A program made the position numbers and the translations under genes. DNA of 7,558 bases from Verrucomicrobiota bacterium (GTDB lineage: Bacteria > Verrucomicrobiota > Verrucomicrobiia > Opitutales > UBA953): NCBI GenBank assembly GCA_009917805.1, contig RGES01000059.1, forward strand, positions 1-7,558, read 5' to 3'. How positions within the stretch are numbered: the stretch's first letter is position 1; each line of letters opens with the position of its first letter. The notes below the pieces were generated by a model, which had not been told where the DNA came from, searched no databases, and worked only from the letters and a program-made list of their open reading frames with translations. This document shows, piece after piece, positions 1 through 7,485 of this stretch.

Positions 1-1
1 C

Positions 2-295
2 GGCGAATTCGGCCGCACCCCGATGTCGCAAGGCGGCAGCGGACGCGACCACCACAACAAGGCCATGACGGTCTGGATGGCCGGCGGAGGCATCAAGGGC
101 GGCCTCGTGCACGGCCAGACCGACGAGCTCGGCTACGCGGCCGTCGACAAGGTGACGACCGTCCACGACCTGCACGCCACCATGCTGCACCAGCTCGGCA
201 TCAATCACGAAGCCTTCACCGTCAAGTTCCAGGGCCTCGACGCCAAGCTCACCGGCGTCGAACCGAGCAAGCCCATCAAAGAAATCATCGCCTGA
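2..295 (+). CDS. DUF1501 family protein, C-terminal fragment (start outside window)
   Basis: Only the last 97 residues are in the window; the reading frame is open to the left edge and stops at TGA 293-295. The fragment opens with GEFGRTP, the conserved block of DUF1501 proteins, followed by GRDHHNKAM, a glycine-rich stretch, and a tail ending in PSKPIKEIIA. The family is placed with the alkaline phosphatase/sulfatase-like fold. Members are mostly exported, abundant in Planctomycetota and Verrucomicrobiota, and of unknown function. From GRDHH onward, 72 of 84 residues match the C-terminus of the next gene, so the two are tandem paralogues; just before that block this copy is three residues shorter. 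Its stop overlaps the next start by one base (TGATG), implying co-transcription and coupled translation. The internal ATG at 23 lies inside the conserved block and is not the real start. The family call is firm; the role is unknown. Confidence 0.88.
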   Translation, partial: GEFGRTPMSQGGSGRDHHNKAMTVWMAGGGIKGGLVHGQTDELGYAAVDKVTTVHDLHATMLHQLGINHEAFTVKFQGLDAKLTGVEPSKPIKEIIA

Positions 296-1713
296 TGTTC
301 CCCGACCTCCGCCAGATCCACCGCCGTTCGTTCATCGGCAACACCAGCCGAGGCCTCGGCGCCGTCGCGCTCGCGTCCTTGCTCGGCCGCACCGGCGCCG
401 AGGCCGCGCCGGGCGTGCTCTCGAAGCTGCCCCTGCCGCAGAAGGCCAGGCGCGTCATCTGGCTGACCATGGCCGGCGGCCCGTCGCAGCTCGAGCTGTT
501 CGACCCTAAGCCGAAGCTGGCCGAGATGGACGGCCAAGGCATGCCGGAAAGCTTCACCAAGGGCCAGCAGCTCGCCCAGCTGCAAGGCCAGAAGCTCATC
601 TGCCAGGGACCGCAGTTCAAGTTCGCCAAGCACGGCAGGAACGGCACCGACCTCTCCGAACTCCTCCCGCACCTCGGCACCGTCGCCGACGACATCTGCG
701 TCATCCGCTCGATGACCACGGACGCGATCAACCACGATCCCGCGCACATGTTCATGAACACCGGCTCGCAGATCGCCGGCCGTCCGAGCATGGGCTCCTG
801 GGTGACCTACGGACTCGGCTCCGAAGCCGAAGACCTGCCGGGGTTCGTCGTCTTGGTTTCGACCGGCAAAGGCCGCTCACCCCAACCGATCGCGGCGCGT
901 CAGTGGAGCAGCGGCTTCCTGCCGTCCAAGCACCAAGGCGTCCAGCTTCGTTCCAAAGGCGACCCGGTCCTGTACCTGAACAACCCGCCCGGCATCTCGC
1001 GCCTCGCCCAAGGCGGCGACGTCGACGCCATCAACGCACTCAACCAGGTGCGGGCCGGCTCCGTGAACGACGCCGAAGTCGCCACGCGCATCGCCCAATA
1101 TGAGATGGCGTTCAAGATGCAGGCCAGCGTGCCCGGCCTCATGGACGTCTCGGGGGAGTCCGCCAAGACCCTCGAGCTCTACGGGTGCCAGCCTGGCGAC
1201 GGCTCCTTCGCCGCGAACTGCCTGCTCGCCCGACGCCTGGCCGAACGCGGCAGCCGCTTCATCCAGCTCTACCATCGCGATTGGGATCACCACAGCCTCC
1301 TGAAGGAGGAACTCCCGCTGCGCGCCAAGGAAGTCGACCGCGCCTGCATGGCGCTCATCACCGACCTCAAGCAGCGCGGCATGTTCGAGGACACCCTCAT
1401 CGTCTGGAGCGGCGAGTTCGGCCGGACGCCGATGAAGCAAGGCGACAAAGGTCCGGTCGGACGCGACCACCACAACAAGGCGATGTCGATGTGGCTCGCC
1501 GGCGCCGGCGTGAAGGGCGGACTGACCCACGGGGCGACCGACGAACTCGGGTACGCCGCCGTGGACAAGGTGTGCACCGTCCATGACCTGCACGCCACCA
1601 TGCTCCATCAGCTTGGCATCAATCCCGAAGCGTTCACCTTCAAGTTCCAAGGCCTCGACGCCAAGCTCACCGGCGTCGAACCCAGCAAGGTCATCAAGGA
1701 AATCCTCGCGTAA
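295..1713 (+). CDS. DUF1501 family exported protein (Tat signal), complete
   Basis: A protein of 472 residues, a usual length for DUF1501. The N-terminus carries a twin-arginine signal: R10-R11-S-F-I-G, then a hydrophobic stretch to about residue 31 and a likely cleavage after AEA near residue 37, so it should be exported folded. Family blocks follow in order: WLTMAGGPSQLELFDPKP (about 56-73), an NHDPAHMFMNTG-type block (about 145-156), D329-W-D-H-H333, G373-E-F-G-R-T-P379, and G389-R-D-H-H393. The Asp and His clusters resemble metal sites of the alkaline phosphatase superfamily, but catalysis is not established for this family. The start ATG overlaps the upstream stop by one base, and the Tat signal begins right there, which supports this start. 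In PVC bacteria DUF1501 genes usually sit beside DUF1549/DUF1553 cytochrome-like genes; none is visible here, though one could lie upstream. The C-terminal 84 residues nearly copy those of the preceding gene. Confidence 0.93.
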   Translation: MFPDLRQIHRRSFIGNTSRGLGAVALASLLGRTGAEAAPGVLSKLPLPQKARRVIWLTMAGGPSQLELFDPKPKLAEMDGQGMPESFTKGQQLAQLQGQKLICQGPQFKFAKHGRNGTDLSELLPHLGTVADDICVIRSMTTDAINHDPAHMFMNTGSQIAGRPSMGSWVTYGLGSEAEDLPGFVVLVSTGKGRSPQPIAARQWSSGFLPSKHQGVQLRSKGDPVLYLNNPPGISRLAQGGDVDAINALNQVRAGSVNDAEVATRIAQYEMAFKMQASVPGLMDVSGESAKTLELYGCQPGDGSFAANCLLARRLAERGSRFIQLYHRDWDHHSLLKEELPLRAKEVDRACMALITDLKQRGMFEDTLIVWSGEFGRTPMKQGDKGPVGRDHHNKAMSMWLAGAGVKGGLTHGATDELGYAAVDKVCTVHDLHATMLHQLGINPEAFTFKFQGLDAKLTGVEPSKVIKEILA

Positions 1714-1819
1714 GCGCGCCTGGCGACGGCGACGGGGCGGGGATCGCGGCGGGGACCGCCATCTGGCATCTTTCTTCCTTTATCCCCCATCATCCATCCC
1801 CCATCTTGGGCGCACCCCC
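1714..1819. other. 106-base intergenic gap with short duplications
   Basis: This gap separates the DUF1501 pair from the hydrolase-sulfatase-haem protein group. It holds two small duplications: ggcgac twice back to back (1722-1733), and the ten-base word atcccccatc twice, at 1782-1791 and 1796-1805, fourteen bases apart. Its second half is pyrimidine-rich, unlike the flanking genes. I see no convincing -35/-10 promoter pair and no Shine-Dalgarno sequence before the ATG at 1820, although a promoter for the downstream genes could lie here. Confidence 0.6.
1748..1781 (+). terminator. Possible weak intrinsic terminator after the DUF1501 pair
   Basis: A five-base-pair stem, ggcgg (1748-1752) with ccgcc (1756-1760), closes a three-base loop. 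Eight bases later comes a T-rich pyrimidine run, ctttcttccttt, ending near 1780. The stem is short and the T run is interrupted and displaced, so this may be chance in GC-rich DNA. Confidence 0.22.
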
Positions 1820-2710
1820 ATGCGCCTCGCCCTCGCCCTCCTCTGCCTGCTCGTCACGCTGTCCGACGGCGCCCAAGAAAAAGCCGCGAAGAAGAAAGCC
1901 GGCGGCTACCCGCCCGTCATCGAAGGCACGAAGTCCGAGACCTACCGCAAGGTCGGCGACACGGAACTGAAGGTCTGGATCTTCGACCCGGCGCAGAAAT
2001 CCGCCAAGCCCTTGCCGGCGATCGTGTTCTTCTTCGGCGGCGGCTGGACCGGCGGTTCGCCCACCCAGTTCGAACCGCAGAGCCGTCACCTCGCCGGTCG
2101 CGGCATGATCGCCATCGTCGCCGACTATCGCGTGAAGACCCGCCAGGATGCGAAGCCGGCCGATTGCGTCTCCGACGCCAAAGCCTGCGTGCGCTGGGTG
2201 CGCGCCAACGCCGCCCGGCTCGGCATCGACCCCGAGCGCATCGCCGTCGGTGGCGGTTCGGCCGGCGGACACCTCGCCGCTTCCGTGGCGACCCTGCCCG
2301 GACTCGACACCGCAAAGGACGACAAGTCCGTCTCCTGCCTGCCCAACGCGCTCGTGCTCTTCAATCCCGGCACCGTGATGGCTCCGTTCCCGGGCCTCGA
2401 CCTGAAGGGCTTCGGCGCCGGCCTGGACAAGGACAAGTTCGGCTGCGAGCCCGTCGAGATCTCGCCGATCCATCACGTGAAGAAAGGCACGCCGCCCACG
2501 GTCATCTTCCACGGCAAGGCCGACACCACCGTGCCCTACGCGACCGTGGAGAAGTTCGCGGAAGTCATGAAGGCCGCCGGCAACCGCTGCGACCTCATCG
2601 GGTACGAAGGCGAGAAGCACAGCTTCTTCAACAAGTCGAAGTACGCCGAGACCTTGGCGGCGGCCGACGATTTCCTCGTCTCGCTCGGCTACCTGCCGGC
2701 CAAGAAATAA
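1820..2710 (+). CDS. Exported alpha/beta-hydrolase, esterase/lipase type (BD-FAE/Aes-like)
   Basis: A protein of 296 residues. A Sec-type signal (MRLALALLCLLVTLSDGA) is followed by a lysine-rich linker, then the hydrolase domain. The nucleophile elbow is G-G-S147-A-G-G; the likely triad partners are D235 (HGKADTTVPY) and H267 (GEKHSFF). The oxyanion segment is FFFGGGW at 70-76, where related esterases usually have HGGGW. ADYRV and DPERIAVGGGSAGG are typical of exported esterases near carbohydrate-degrading genes, so removal of acetyl or other acyl groups from a glycan is plausible; the substrate is unproven. Five cysteines remain in the mature part. The frame is open back to 1583, but the region before 1820 overlaps the previous gene in another frame and is not protein-like, while the signal peptide begins exactly at the ATG at 1820. 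Only four bases separate it from the sulfatase gene. No Shine-Dalgarno sequence is evident. Confidence 0.9.
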   Translation: MRLALALLCLLVTLSDGAQEKAAKKKAGGYPPVIEGTKSETYRKVGDTELKVWIFDPAQKSAKPLPAIVFFFGGGWTGGSPTQFEPQSRHLAGRGMIAIVADYRVKTRQDAKPADCVSDAKACVRWVRANAARLGIDPERIAVGGGSAGGHLAASVATLPGLDTAKDDKSVSCLPNALVLFNPGTVMAPFPGLDLKGFGAGLDKDKFGCEPVEISPIHHVKKGTPPTVIFHGKADTTVPYATVEKFAEVMKAAGNRCDLIGYEGEKHSFFNKSKYAETLAAADDFLVSLGYLPAKK

Positions 2711-2714
2711 GCCC

Positions 2715-4511
2715 ATGCGCCTCTTCCTCGGCTGCCTGCTGCTCCTGATCTACCGGCTCACCGCCGCGCCGCAGCCCAACGTGGTCGTGCTGCTGGCCGA
2801 CGACGCCGGCTGGGGCGATTACTCGTTCAACGGCAACCGCCAGGTGGCCACGCCCCACATCGACTCCCTCGCCAAGGCCGGCGCGCACTTCGACCGTTTC
2901 TTCGTCCAGCCCGTCTGCTCCCCCACCCGTTCCGAATTCCTGACCGGCCGCTACCATCGGCGGCTCGGCGTCTACGGCGTCTCCACCGGACAGGAGCGCA
3001 TGAACCTCGACGAAAAGACCTTCGCCGACTCGTTCAAGGCCGCCGGCTACGTCACGGGGATCTTCGGCAAATGGCACAACGGCAGCCAGTGGCCTTACCA
3101 CCCGCTCGCCCGCGGCTTCGACACTTTCTGGGGCTACACCTCCGGCCACTGGGGCGAATACTTCGACGCCCCGCTCGAGCACAACGGGGTGATGAAATCG
3201 TCCACGGGCTACATCGTCGACGTCCTGACCGAAAAGGCGTTGCAGTTCATCGACCGCAACAAGGCCAAGCCCTTCCTGTGCTACGTGCCCTTCACCACGC
3301 CGCACTCGCCGTTCTCCGTGCCGCCGCAGGATTGGGCCCGCTGCAAGGACCGGCCGATCACCCAGTCCGCGACCAATCCGAAGGACGAGGAGCCCGCCGC
3401 CACCCGCTGCGTCTGGGCCATGCTCGAGAACCAGGACCGCAACGTCGGGCGCATCCTGGCCAAACTCAAGGAACTGAACCTCGAGAACGACACGATCGTC
3501 GTCTATTTTTCCGACAACGGACCGAACACCTCGCGATGGACCGGCGGGATGAAGGGCAAGAAAGGCACGACCGACGAAGGCGGCGTGCGCTCCCCCCTGT
3601 TCATCCGCTGGCCCGGACGGATCGCCGCCGGCACGCAGGTGAAGCCCATCGCCGGGGCCATCGACCTGAGCCCCACCCTGCACGCCCTGGCGGGCGTGCC
3701 GCGCGTCGGCGACAAACGCGTCGACGGCCGCGACCTCTCCCCGCTGCTGGGCAAAGGCACCGATGCGGACTGGGCTCCGCGGCATCTCTTCCAGACCTGG
3801 GGCAGCAACATCAGCGTGCGCACCGAGACCCACCGGCTCGACAACGCCGGCAACCTCTTCGACATGATCGCCGACCCGGGCCAGACCACGCCGATCCAGA
3901 AGCAGCAGCCCGAGCTCGCCAAGGAACTCGTCGCCGAGGTCGCCGCCTGGCGCAAGGAGATGGGCATCGCCGCGCCGGCCGGAGGCAAAGGCAAGACCAA
4001 GGGAGCCAACGGCCCGGGCAACGCCGTCGACCCTCGCCCGCTCGCCGTCGGCTACCGGGAATTCCCGATCACGATGCTGCCCGCCCGCGACGGCGAACCG
4101 CGCGGCGAGATGCGTCGCAGCTCCAAGGCGCCGAATTCTTCCTACTTCGTGAACTGGACCAAGCCCGGCGATGCCGCCGTCTGGAACGTCGAAGTCGTCA
4201 CCGCCGGCACCTACGTCGTGGCCCTCGATTACACCTGTCCTCCGGGCGATGTCGGCGCGACGCTCGAATTCTCGTTCGAAGGCACCCTGCTCAAAGGCAA
4301 GGTGACGGAGGCCTGGAACCCGCCCCTCATCACCGACCAGGACGTCGTCCCCCGCGGCGAACACGGCGAATCGCTGATGAAGCCCTTCCGCACGATGATC
4401 CTCGGCGAGATCCGTCTCGAACCGGGCAAAGGCGAGCTGAAGCTACGCGCCACCGACATCCCCGGCAAAAGCGTCATGGACCTTCGCCGCCTCACCTTGA
4501 CCCTTAAGTGA
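2715..4511 (+). CDS. Exported sulfatase (arylsulfatase A-like, formylglycine-dependent) with C-terminal beta domain
   Basis: A protein of 598 residues that should hydrolyse sulfate esters in the periplasm or outside the cell. A short Sec signal runs to about residue 18. The catalytic set appears complete: metal ligands D29-D30, the formylglycine motif C68-S-P-T-R72 leading into LTGRY, K119 and H121 in GKWH, H197 in TTPHSPF, D267-N268 in SDNGPN, and K283 in KKGTTDEGGVR. C68 needs conversion to formylglycine by a maturase not present in this window. The sulfatase domain ends near residue 415. A Gly/Lys/Pro-rich linker then leads to a region of about 150 residues with alternating beta-like patterns (WNVEVVTAGTYVVALDY), probably a beta-sandwich that aids glycan binding or packing; I recall similar tails on planctomycete sulfatases. 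It starts four bases after the hydrolase stop and ends two bases before the next ATG. Whether the substrate is a polysaccharide or a small aryl sulfate cannot be read from the sequence. Confidence 0.95.
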   Translation: MRLFLGCLLLLIYRLTAAPQPNVVVLLADDAGWGDYSFNGNRQVATPHIDSLAKAGAHFDRFFVQPVCSPTRSEFLTGRYHRRLGVYGVSTGQERMNLDEKTFADSFKAAGYVTGIFGKWHNGSQWPYHPLARGFDTFWGYTSGHWGEYFDAPLEHNGVMKSSTGYIVDVLTEKALQFIDRNKAKPFLCYVPFTTPHSPFSVPPQDWARCKDRPITQSATNPKDEEPAATRCVWAMLENQDRNVGRILAKLKELNLENDTIVVYFSDNGPNTSRWTGGMKGKKGTTDEGGVRSPLFIRWPGRIAAGTQVKPIAGAIDLSPTLHALAGVPRVGDKRVDGRDLSPLLGKGTDADWAPRHLFQTWGSNISVRTETHRLDNAGNLFDMIADPGQTTPIQKQQPELAKELVAEVAAWRKEMGIAAPAGGKGKTKGANGPGNAVDPRPLAVGYREFPITMLPARDGEPRGEMRRSSKAPNSSYFVNWTKPGDAAVWNVEVVTAGTYVVALDYTCPPGDVGATLEFSFEGTLLKGKVTEAWNPPLITDQDVVPRGEHGESLMKPFRTMILGEIRLEPGKGELKLRATDIPGKSVMDLRRLTLTLK

Positions 4512-4513
4512 GC

Positions 4514-7336
4514 ATGCGCGCGTCGGTCCTGCTGTCATTCCTCGCCGCCGGCCTCTTCGCCGCGGACGCGCCCTTCGCGGGCAACGAGAAGGTGCTCGAG
4601 ATGGCCAAGACCTTCAAAGGTCGCGGCGTCCAGGCCGACGACACCCCTGCGTCGACGACAGGCGAAGCCCTCAAGAAGTTCGTGCTCCGCCAAGGACTGA
4701 CCGTCGACCTCCTCGCCGCGGAGCCCGCGATCACCCAGCCCATCCACGCGAGCTGGGACTCCCAAGGCCGGCTCTGGGTCGTCCAATATCGCCAATACCC
4801 CTTTCCCGCCGGACTCAAGGTCGTCAGCTACGACCAGCACCTGCGCGCGCAGTTCGACAAGGTGCCGCTCCCTCCGCCCAGCGGCGAAAAAGGCGCCGAC
4901 ATCATCAGCGTCCTGGAGGATACCGACGGAGACGGCACCTACGACAGGCAGACCGACGTCCTGAAAGGCCTCAACATCACCACCGCCGCCGTCGCGGGCA
5001 ACGGACGCCTCTGGGTGCTCAACCCTCCTTATCTGCTCAGTTATGAGATGAAAGGAGGCCTTCCGGTCGGCGACCCCAAGGTGGAGCTCGCCGGCTTCGG
5101 ACTCGAGGACACCCACAGCACCGCGACGAATCTCCAGTTCAACGTCGACGGCTGGCTCTACGGCGCCAACGGCAGCACCACGACCGGCAACGTCGGCGTA
5201 CCCGGCGGCCCGCGCACGCGCTGGGCCGGCCAGTGCGTCTGGCGCTTCCACCCGACGAAGAAAGCCTTCGAAATCTACGCCGAAGGCGGCGGCAATACCT
5301 ACAGCCTGGACGTCGACGGCAAAGGGCGCGTCTTCTCGGGCAGCAATTACGGCGATACCCGCGGGATGCACTATGAATTCGGCTCCTACGGCGTGAAGAA
5401 CTGGGGCAAGCATGGACCGCTCACGAATCCCTACGCCTACGGCTGGTTCGAGCACATGCCGAACACCGGCGACAAGCGCCGCTTCCCGCAGGCCTTCGTG
5501 GTCTACGACGGCGGGCTGCTGGGGAAGGAATATGACGGCAGGATCCTGGCGCCGAACTCGCTCGCCAACAAAGCCTACGTCAGCCGCCTCATCCCGCAGG
5601 GCGCGACGTTCCGCACCGTCGACGAAGAAGACCTCATCGCCAGCAGCGACCGATGGTTCCGTCCCGTCTGGATCGGCGTCGGTCCCGATGGCGCCGTCAC
5701 CCTGGCCGACTGGTACGACACCCGACTCAGCCATGTGAATCCCGTCGACGACTGGGACAAGCTGCGCGGCCGCCTCTATCGCATCCGTCCGGAAGGCCGG
5801 AACGTCGGACTGAAGCCCTTCGACCTCTCCAAGGCGCCCACCGCGGAACTCGTCGCCCTGCTCTCCCATCGCAACGAATGGTTCCGCAAGCAGGCCGTCC
5901 TCGAGATCGGCTGGCGCCAGCTGCAGGACGCGGTTCCTGCCCTGCGTGCGATGCTCGACGGCCCGCAGGCGCTCGAAGCGCTCTGGGCGCTCGACCTGCT
6001 CGGCGCCGCCGGCGATCCGCCGGTCACGCATGCCGACCCCTACGTCCGCCGCTGGAGCTGGCAGATGCTCGGCGAGCGCAAGGCCGTGCCCACCGCCGTG
6101 CAGATCGCCGCGGCCAAGCAGGAGACCCACCTCGAAGTCCGCGCCCAGATCCTCGCCTCCGCCAAGCACATGCCAATGGGAGCGCTCCCGCTGCTCCACG
6201 CAGGAGTGGACACCAGCCAGGACGAAGCCGGCCGCCTGCGCCTGCTCGCCTGGTGGGCCCTCGAGGCGCATCTCGGCTCGCCCGAAGAACGCACCGCCAC
6301 CCTTGCGTTCCAGTGGGCTGCGCCGGAATTCGTCGGCTCGCCCCTGTTCCGCGACACCTTGGCCGAGCGCCTTGGCAAACGCCTGGCCCACGGAGCGAAC
6401 GAGAGCGGCCTGGCGGATGCCGAACGTGTCCGCGCGCTCTGCCCGCCTGACGCGGCCGCCAAGCTCATTGACGGCATCCTGACCGTGCTCGAACCAGGCG
6501 ACCTTCCTCCGATGCCGGCGTCCCTGCGCACCGCGATCGAGGCGCGCCTCGGAGCATCCGGCGCCAAACCGCTCCCGGTCGCCGCCTTGCGTAACGGTGA
6601 CAAAACAGCGCTCACCGCCGGCCTCAAGGAACTAACAGACAAGCGGACGCCTACCCGCCGCCGCGGCGAAGTCGCCGACGCGCTCAGCTTGGCCGGCCGT
6701 CCTGAAGCCATCGACCCCCTGATCAAACTCATCCGCCTGCTCATCGAAGCGGTGGACACCGGCAAAATTCCCGCCCCGCACGTCACCGCGGATATCGCCC
6801 GCGCGCTGCTTCGTCACGGCGACCCCGAAATCAACGCGGCGGTGGATCGACTCTGGAAAGCCCTGCTCGTCACCGGGCTTACGCCGGAGAAAGACCGCGA
6901 AGTCGCCCGCCTCCGAGCGCTCGCCCGCGCCGGCGAGGGTGACGCCGCCCGAGGCCAGGCCCATTTCCTTGCCCGTTGCGCGAACTGCCACGCGCTCAAG
7001 GGAGCAGGCGGCAACATGGGCCCGGACCTCACCGGCTACGACCGCACCAGCCTCGACTTCTGGGTGCTCAACATCGTCTATCCCAGCCTCGAGATCCGCG
7101 AAGGCTTCGGCTCCTATGACGTACGCCTCAAGGACGGCTCCGTCGCCAACGGTATCCTCGAACGACGCGAAGGCGGCGAGATCGTCCTGCGCGACCTCGC
7201 CGGCAATCGCACACGGATCAAGGAAGACAGAATCGCTTCGCTGATCGCCAGCCCCACCTCGGTCATGCCCGAAGGCCTGCTCGCCGGGATGTCCGACCAG
7301 GACCTTCGCGATTTCTTCGCCTACCTGATGAAGTAA
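4514..7336 (+). CDS. PVC-type membrane-bound dehydrogenase-like protein with HEAT-like repeats and cytochrome c (CxxCH) domain
   Basis: About 940 residues. A Sec signal (MRASVLLSFLAAGLFAADA) leads into a domain at about 50-425 that resembles the Pirellula/Verrucomicrobium dehydrogenase N-terminal family (TIGR02604): LRQGLTVDLLAAEP, then SWDSQGRLWVVQ, ending in RLYRIRPEG. D136-T-D-G-D-G-T-Y-D144 looks like a calcium loop. Residues about 435-790 are helical, HEAT-like repeats (LVALLSHRNEWFRKQAVLEIG). The C-terminus matches the Pirellula/Verrucomicrobium haem-binding domain (TIGR02603): C822-A-N-C-H826 for covalent haem c, and M918 in SVMPEGL as a candidate axial ligand. Sugar or alcohol oxidation with electron transfer through the haem is a reasonable inference; the true substrate of this family is unknown. 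A GTG at 4508 is an alternative start that overlaps the sulfatase stop (GTGA). I prefer the ATG at 4514 because it gives a normal MR-type signal peptide like its neighbours. There is no obvious Shine-Dalgarno sequence. Confidence 0.93.
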   Translation: MRASVLLSFLAAGLFAADAPFAGNEKVLEMAKTFKGRGVQADDTPASTTGEALKKFVLRQGLTVDLLAAEPAITQPIHASWDSQGRLWVVQYRQYPFPAGLKVVSYDQHLRAQFDKVPLPPPSGEKGADIISVLEDTDGDGTYDRQTDVLKGLNITTAAVAGNGRLWVLNPPYLLSYEMKGGLPVGDPKVELAGFGLEDTHSTATNLQFNVDGWLYGANGSTTTGNVGVPGGPRTRWAGQCVWRFHPTKKAFEIYAEGGGNTYSLDVDGKGRVFSGSNYGDTRGMHYEFGSYGVKNWGKHGPLTNPYAYGWFEHMPNTGDKRRFPQAFVVYDGGLLGKEYDGRILAPNSLANKAYVSRLIPQGATFRTVDEEDLIASSDRWFRPVWIGVGPDGAVTLADWYDTRLSHVNPVDDWDKLRGRLYRIRPEGRNVGLKPFDLSKAPTAELVALLSHRNEWFRKQAVLEIGWRQLQDAVPALRAMLDGPQALEALWALDLLGAAGDPPVTHADPYVRRWSWQMLGERKAVPTAVQIAAAKQETHLEVRAQILASAKHMPMGALPLLHAGVDTSQDEAGRLRLLAWWALEAHLGSPEERTATLAFQWAAPEFVGSPLFRDTLAERLGKRLAHGANESGLADAERVRALCPPDAAAKLIDGILTVLEPGDLPPMPASLRTAIEARLGASGAKPLPVAALRNGDKTALTAGLKELTDKRTPTRRRGEVADALSLAGRPEAIDPLIKLIRLLIEAVDTGKIPAPHVTADIARALLRHGDPEINAAVDRLWKALLVTGLTPEKDREVARLRALARAGEGDAARGQAHFLARCANCHALKGAGGNMGPDLTGYDRTSLDFWVLNIVYPSLEIREGFGSYDVRLKDGSVANGILERREGGEIVLRDLAGNRTRIKEDRIASLIASPTSVMPEGLLAGMSDQDLRDFFAYLMK

Positions 7337-7337
7337 G

Positions 7338-7354
7338 CGCGGCCGGAAGCCGCG
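7338..7354 (+). terminator. Small GC hairpin just after the last stop codon
   Basis: cgcggc (7338-7343) pairs perfectly with gccgcg (7349-7354) around a five-base loop, beginning two bases after the TAA. A G run follows instead of a T run, so this is not a classical intrinsic terminator. It could protect the 3' end of the transcript or be chance. Confidence 0.3.
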
Positions 7355-7401
7355 AGGGGGGCAAGCTGGCACGGTGACATGGGGGCAAAGGGCAAAGACA
7401 A

Positions 7402-7425
7402 GAGGCCCGGAGGCTCAGAGGCTCT
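7402..7425 (+). repeat. Three tandem eight-base units
   Basis: gaggcccg, gaggctca and gaggctct follow one another with an exact eight-base period. The last two differ at one base. Two tandem copies of gggcaaa lie just before them at 7383-7396. Confidence 0.6.
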
Positions 7426-7445
7426 GTTGACCAGAAAGCATATCT

Positions 7446-7485
7446 TCGGGTCTCAGGTCTCGGGTTCGGGTCATCAGGTTCGGGT
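7446..7485 (+). repeat. Two imperfect tandem 20-base units (TCGGGT-rich)
   Basis: Unit one is 7446-7465 (tcgggtctcaggtctcgggt) and unit two is 7466-7485. They are identical apart from one inserted and one deleted base. Each begins and ends with tcgggt, and the pattern runs on as acgggt and gcgggc to 7497. These units make up most of the left arm of the palindrome that follows. Confidence 0.7.

Noticed and set aside
1583..1819. N-terminal extension of the esterase frame back to 1583
   Set aside because: It overlaps the end of the DUF1501 gene in another frame, reads as Ser/Pro/Arg low complexity, and would bury the signal peptide that begins at 1820.
2715..2760. Lipoprotein signal (LFLGC) in the sulfatase, and a similar Cys in the esterase leader
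   Set aside because: The cysteines are at residues 7 and 9, too early to follow a hydrophobic core, and the preceding residues do not fit a lipobox well. A plain Sec signal fits better.
3071..4507. A 478-codon plus-strand frame inside the sulfatase gene
   Set aside because: Its translation is dominated by Arg, Pro and Gln in low-complexity runs, which is the usual +2 shadow of GC-rich coding DNA; the sulfatase frame has all catalytic residues.
5412..5738. Short plus-strand open frame inside the haem-protein gene
   Set aside because: It lies wholly within the dehydrogenase-like domain and has a low-complexity Ser/Arg/Thr/Pro translation without its own start signal.
4535..6391. A 618-codon open frame on the minus strand, and a similar 578-codon one at 2628-4364
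   Set aside because: Both lie opposite well-supported genes with complete family motifs. Their translations are rich in Gly, Ala, Arg, Val and Asp without recognisable motifs, as expected for the antisense of GC-rich codons.
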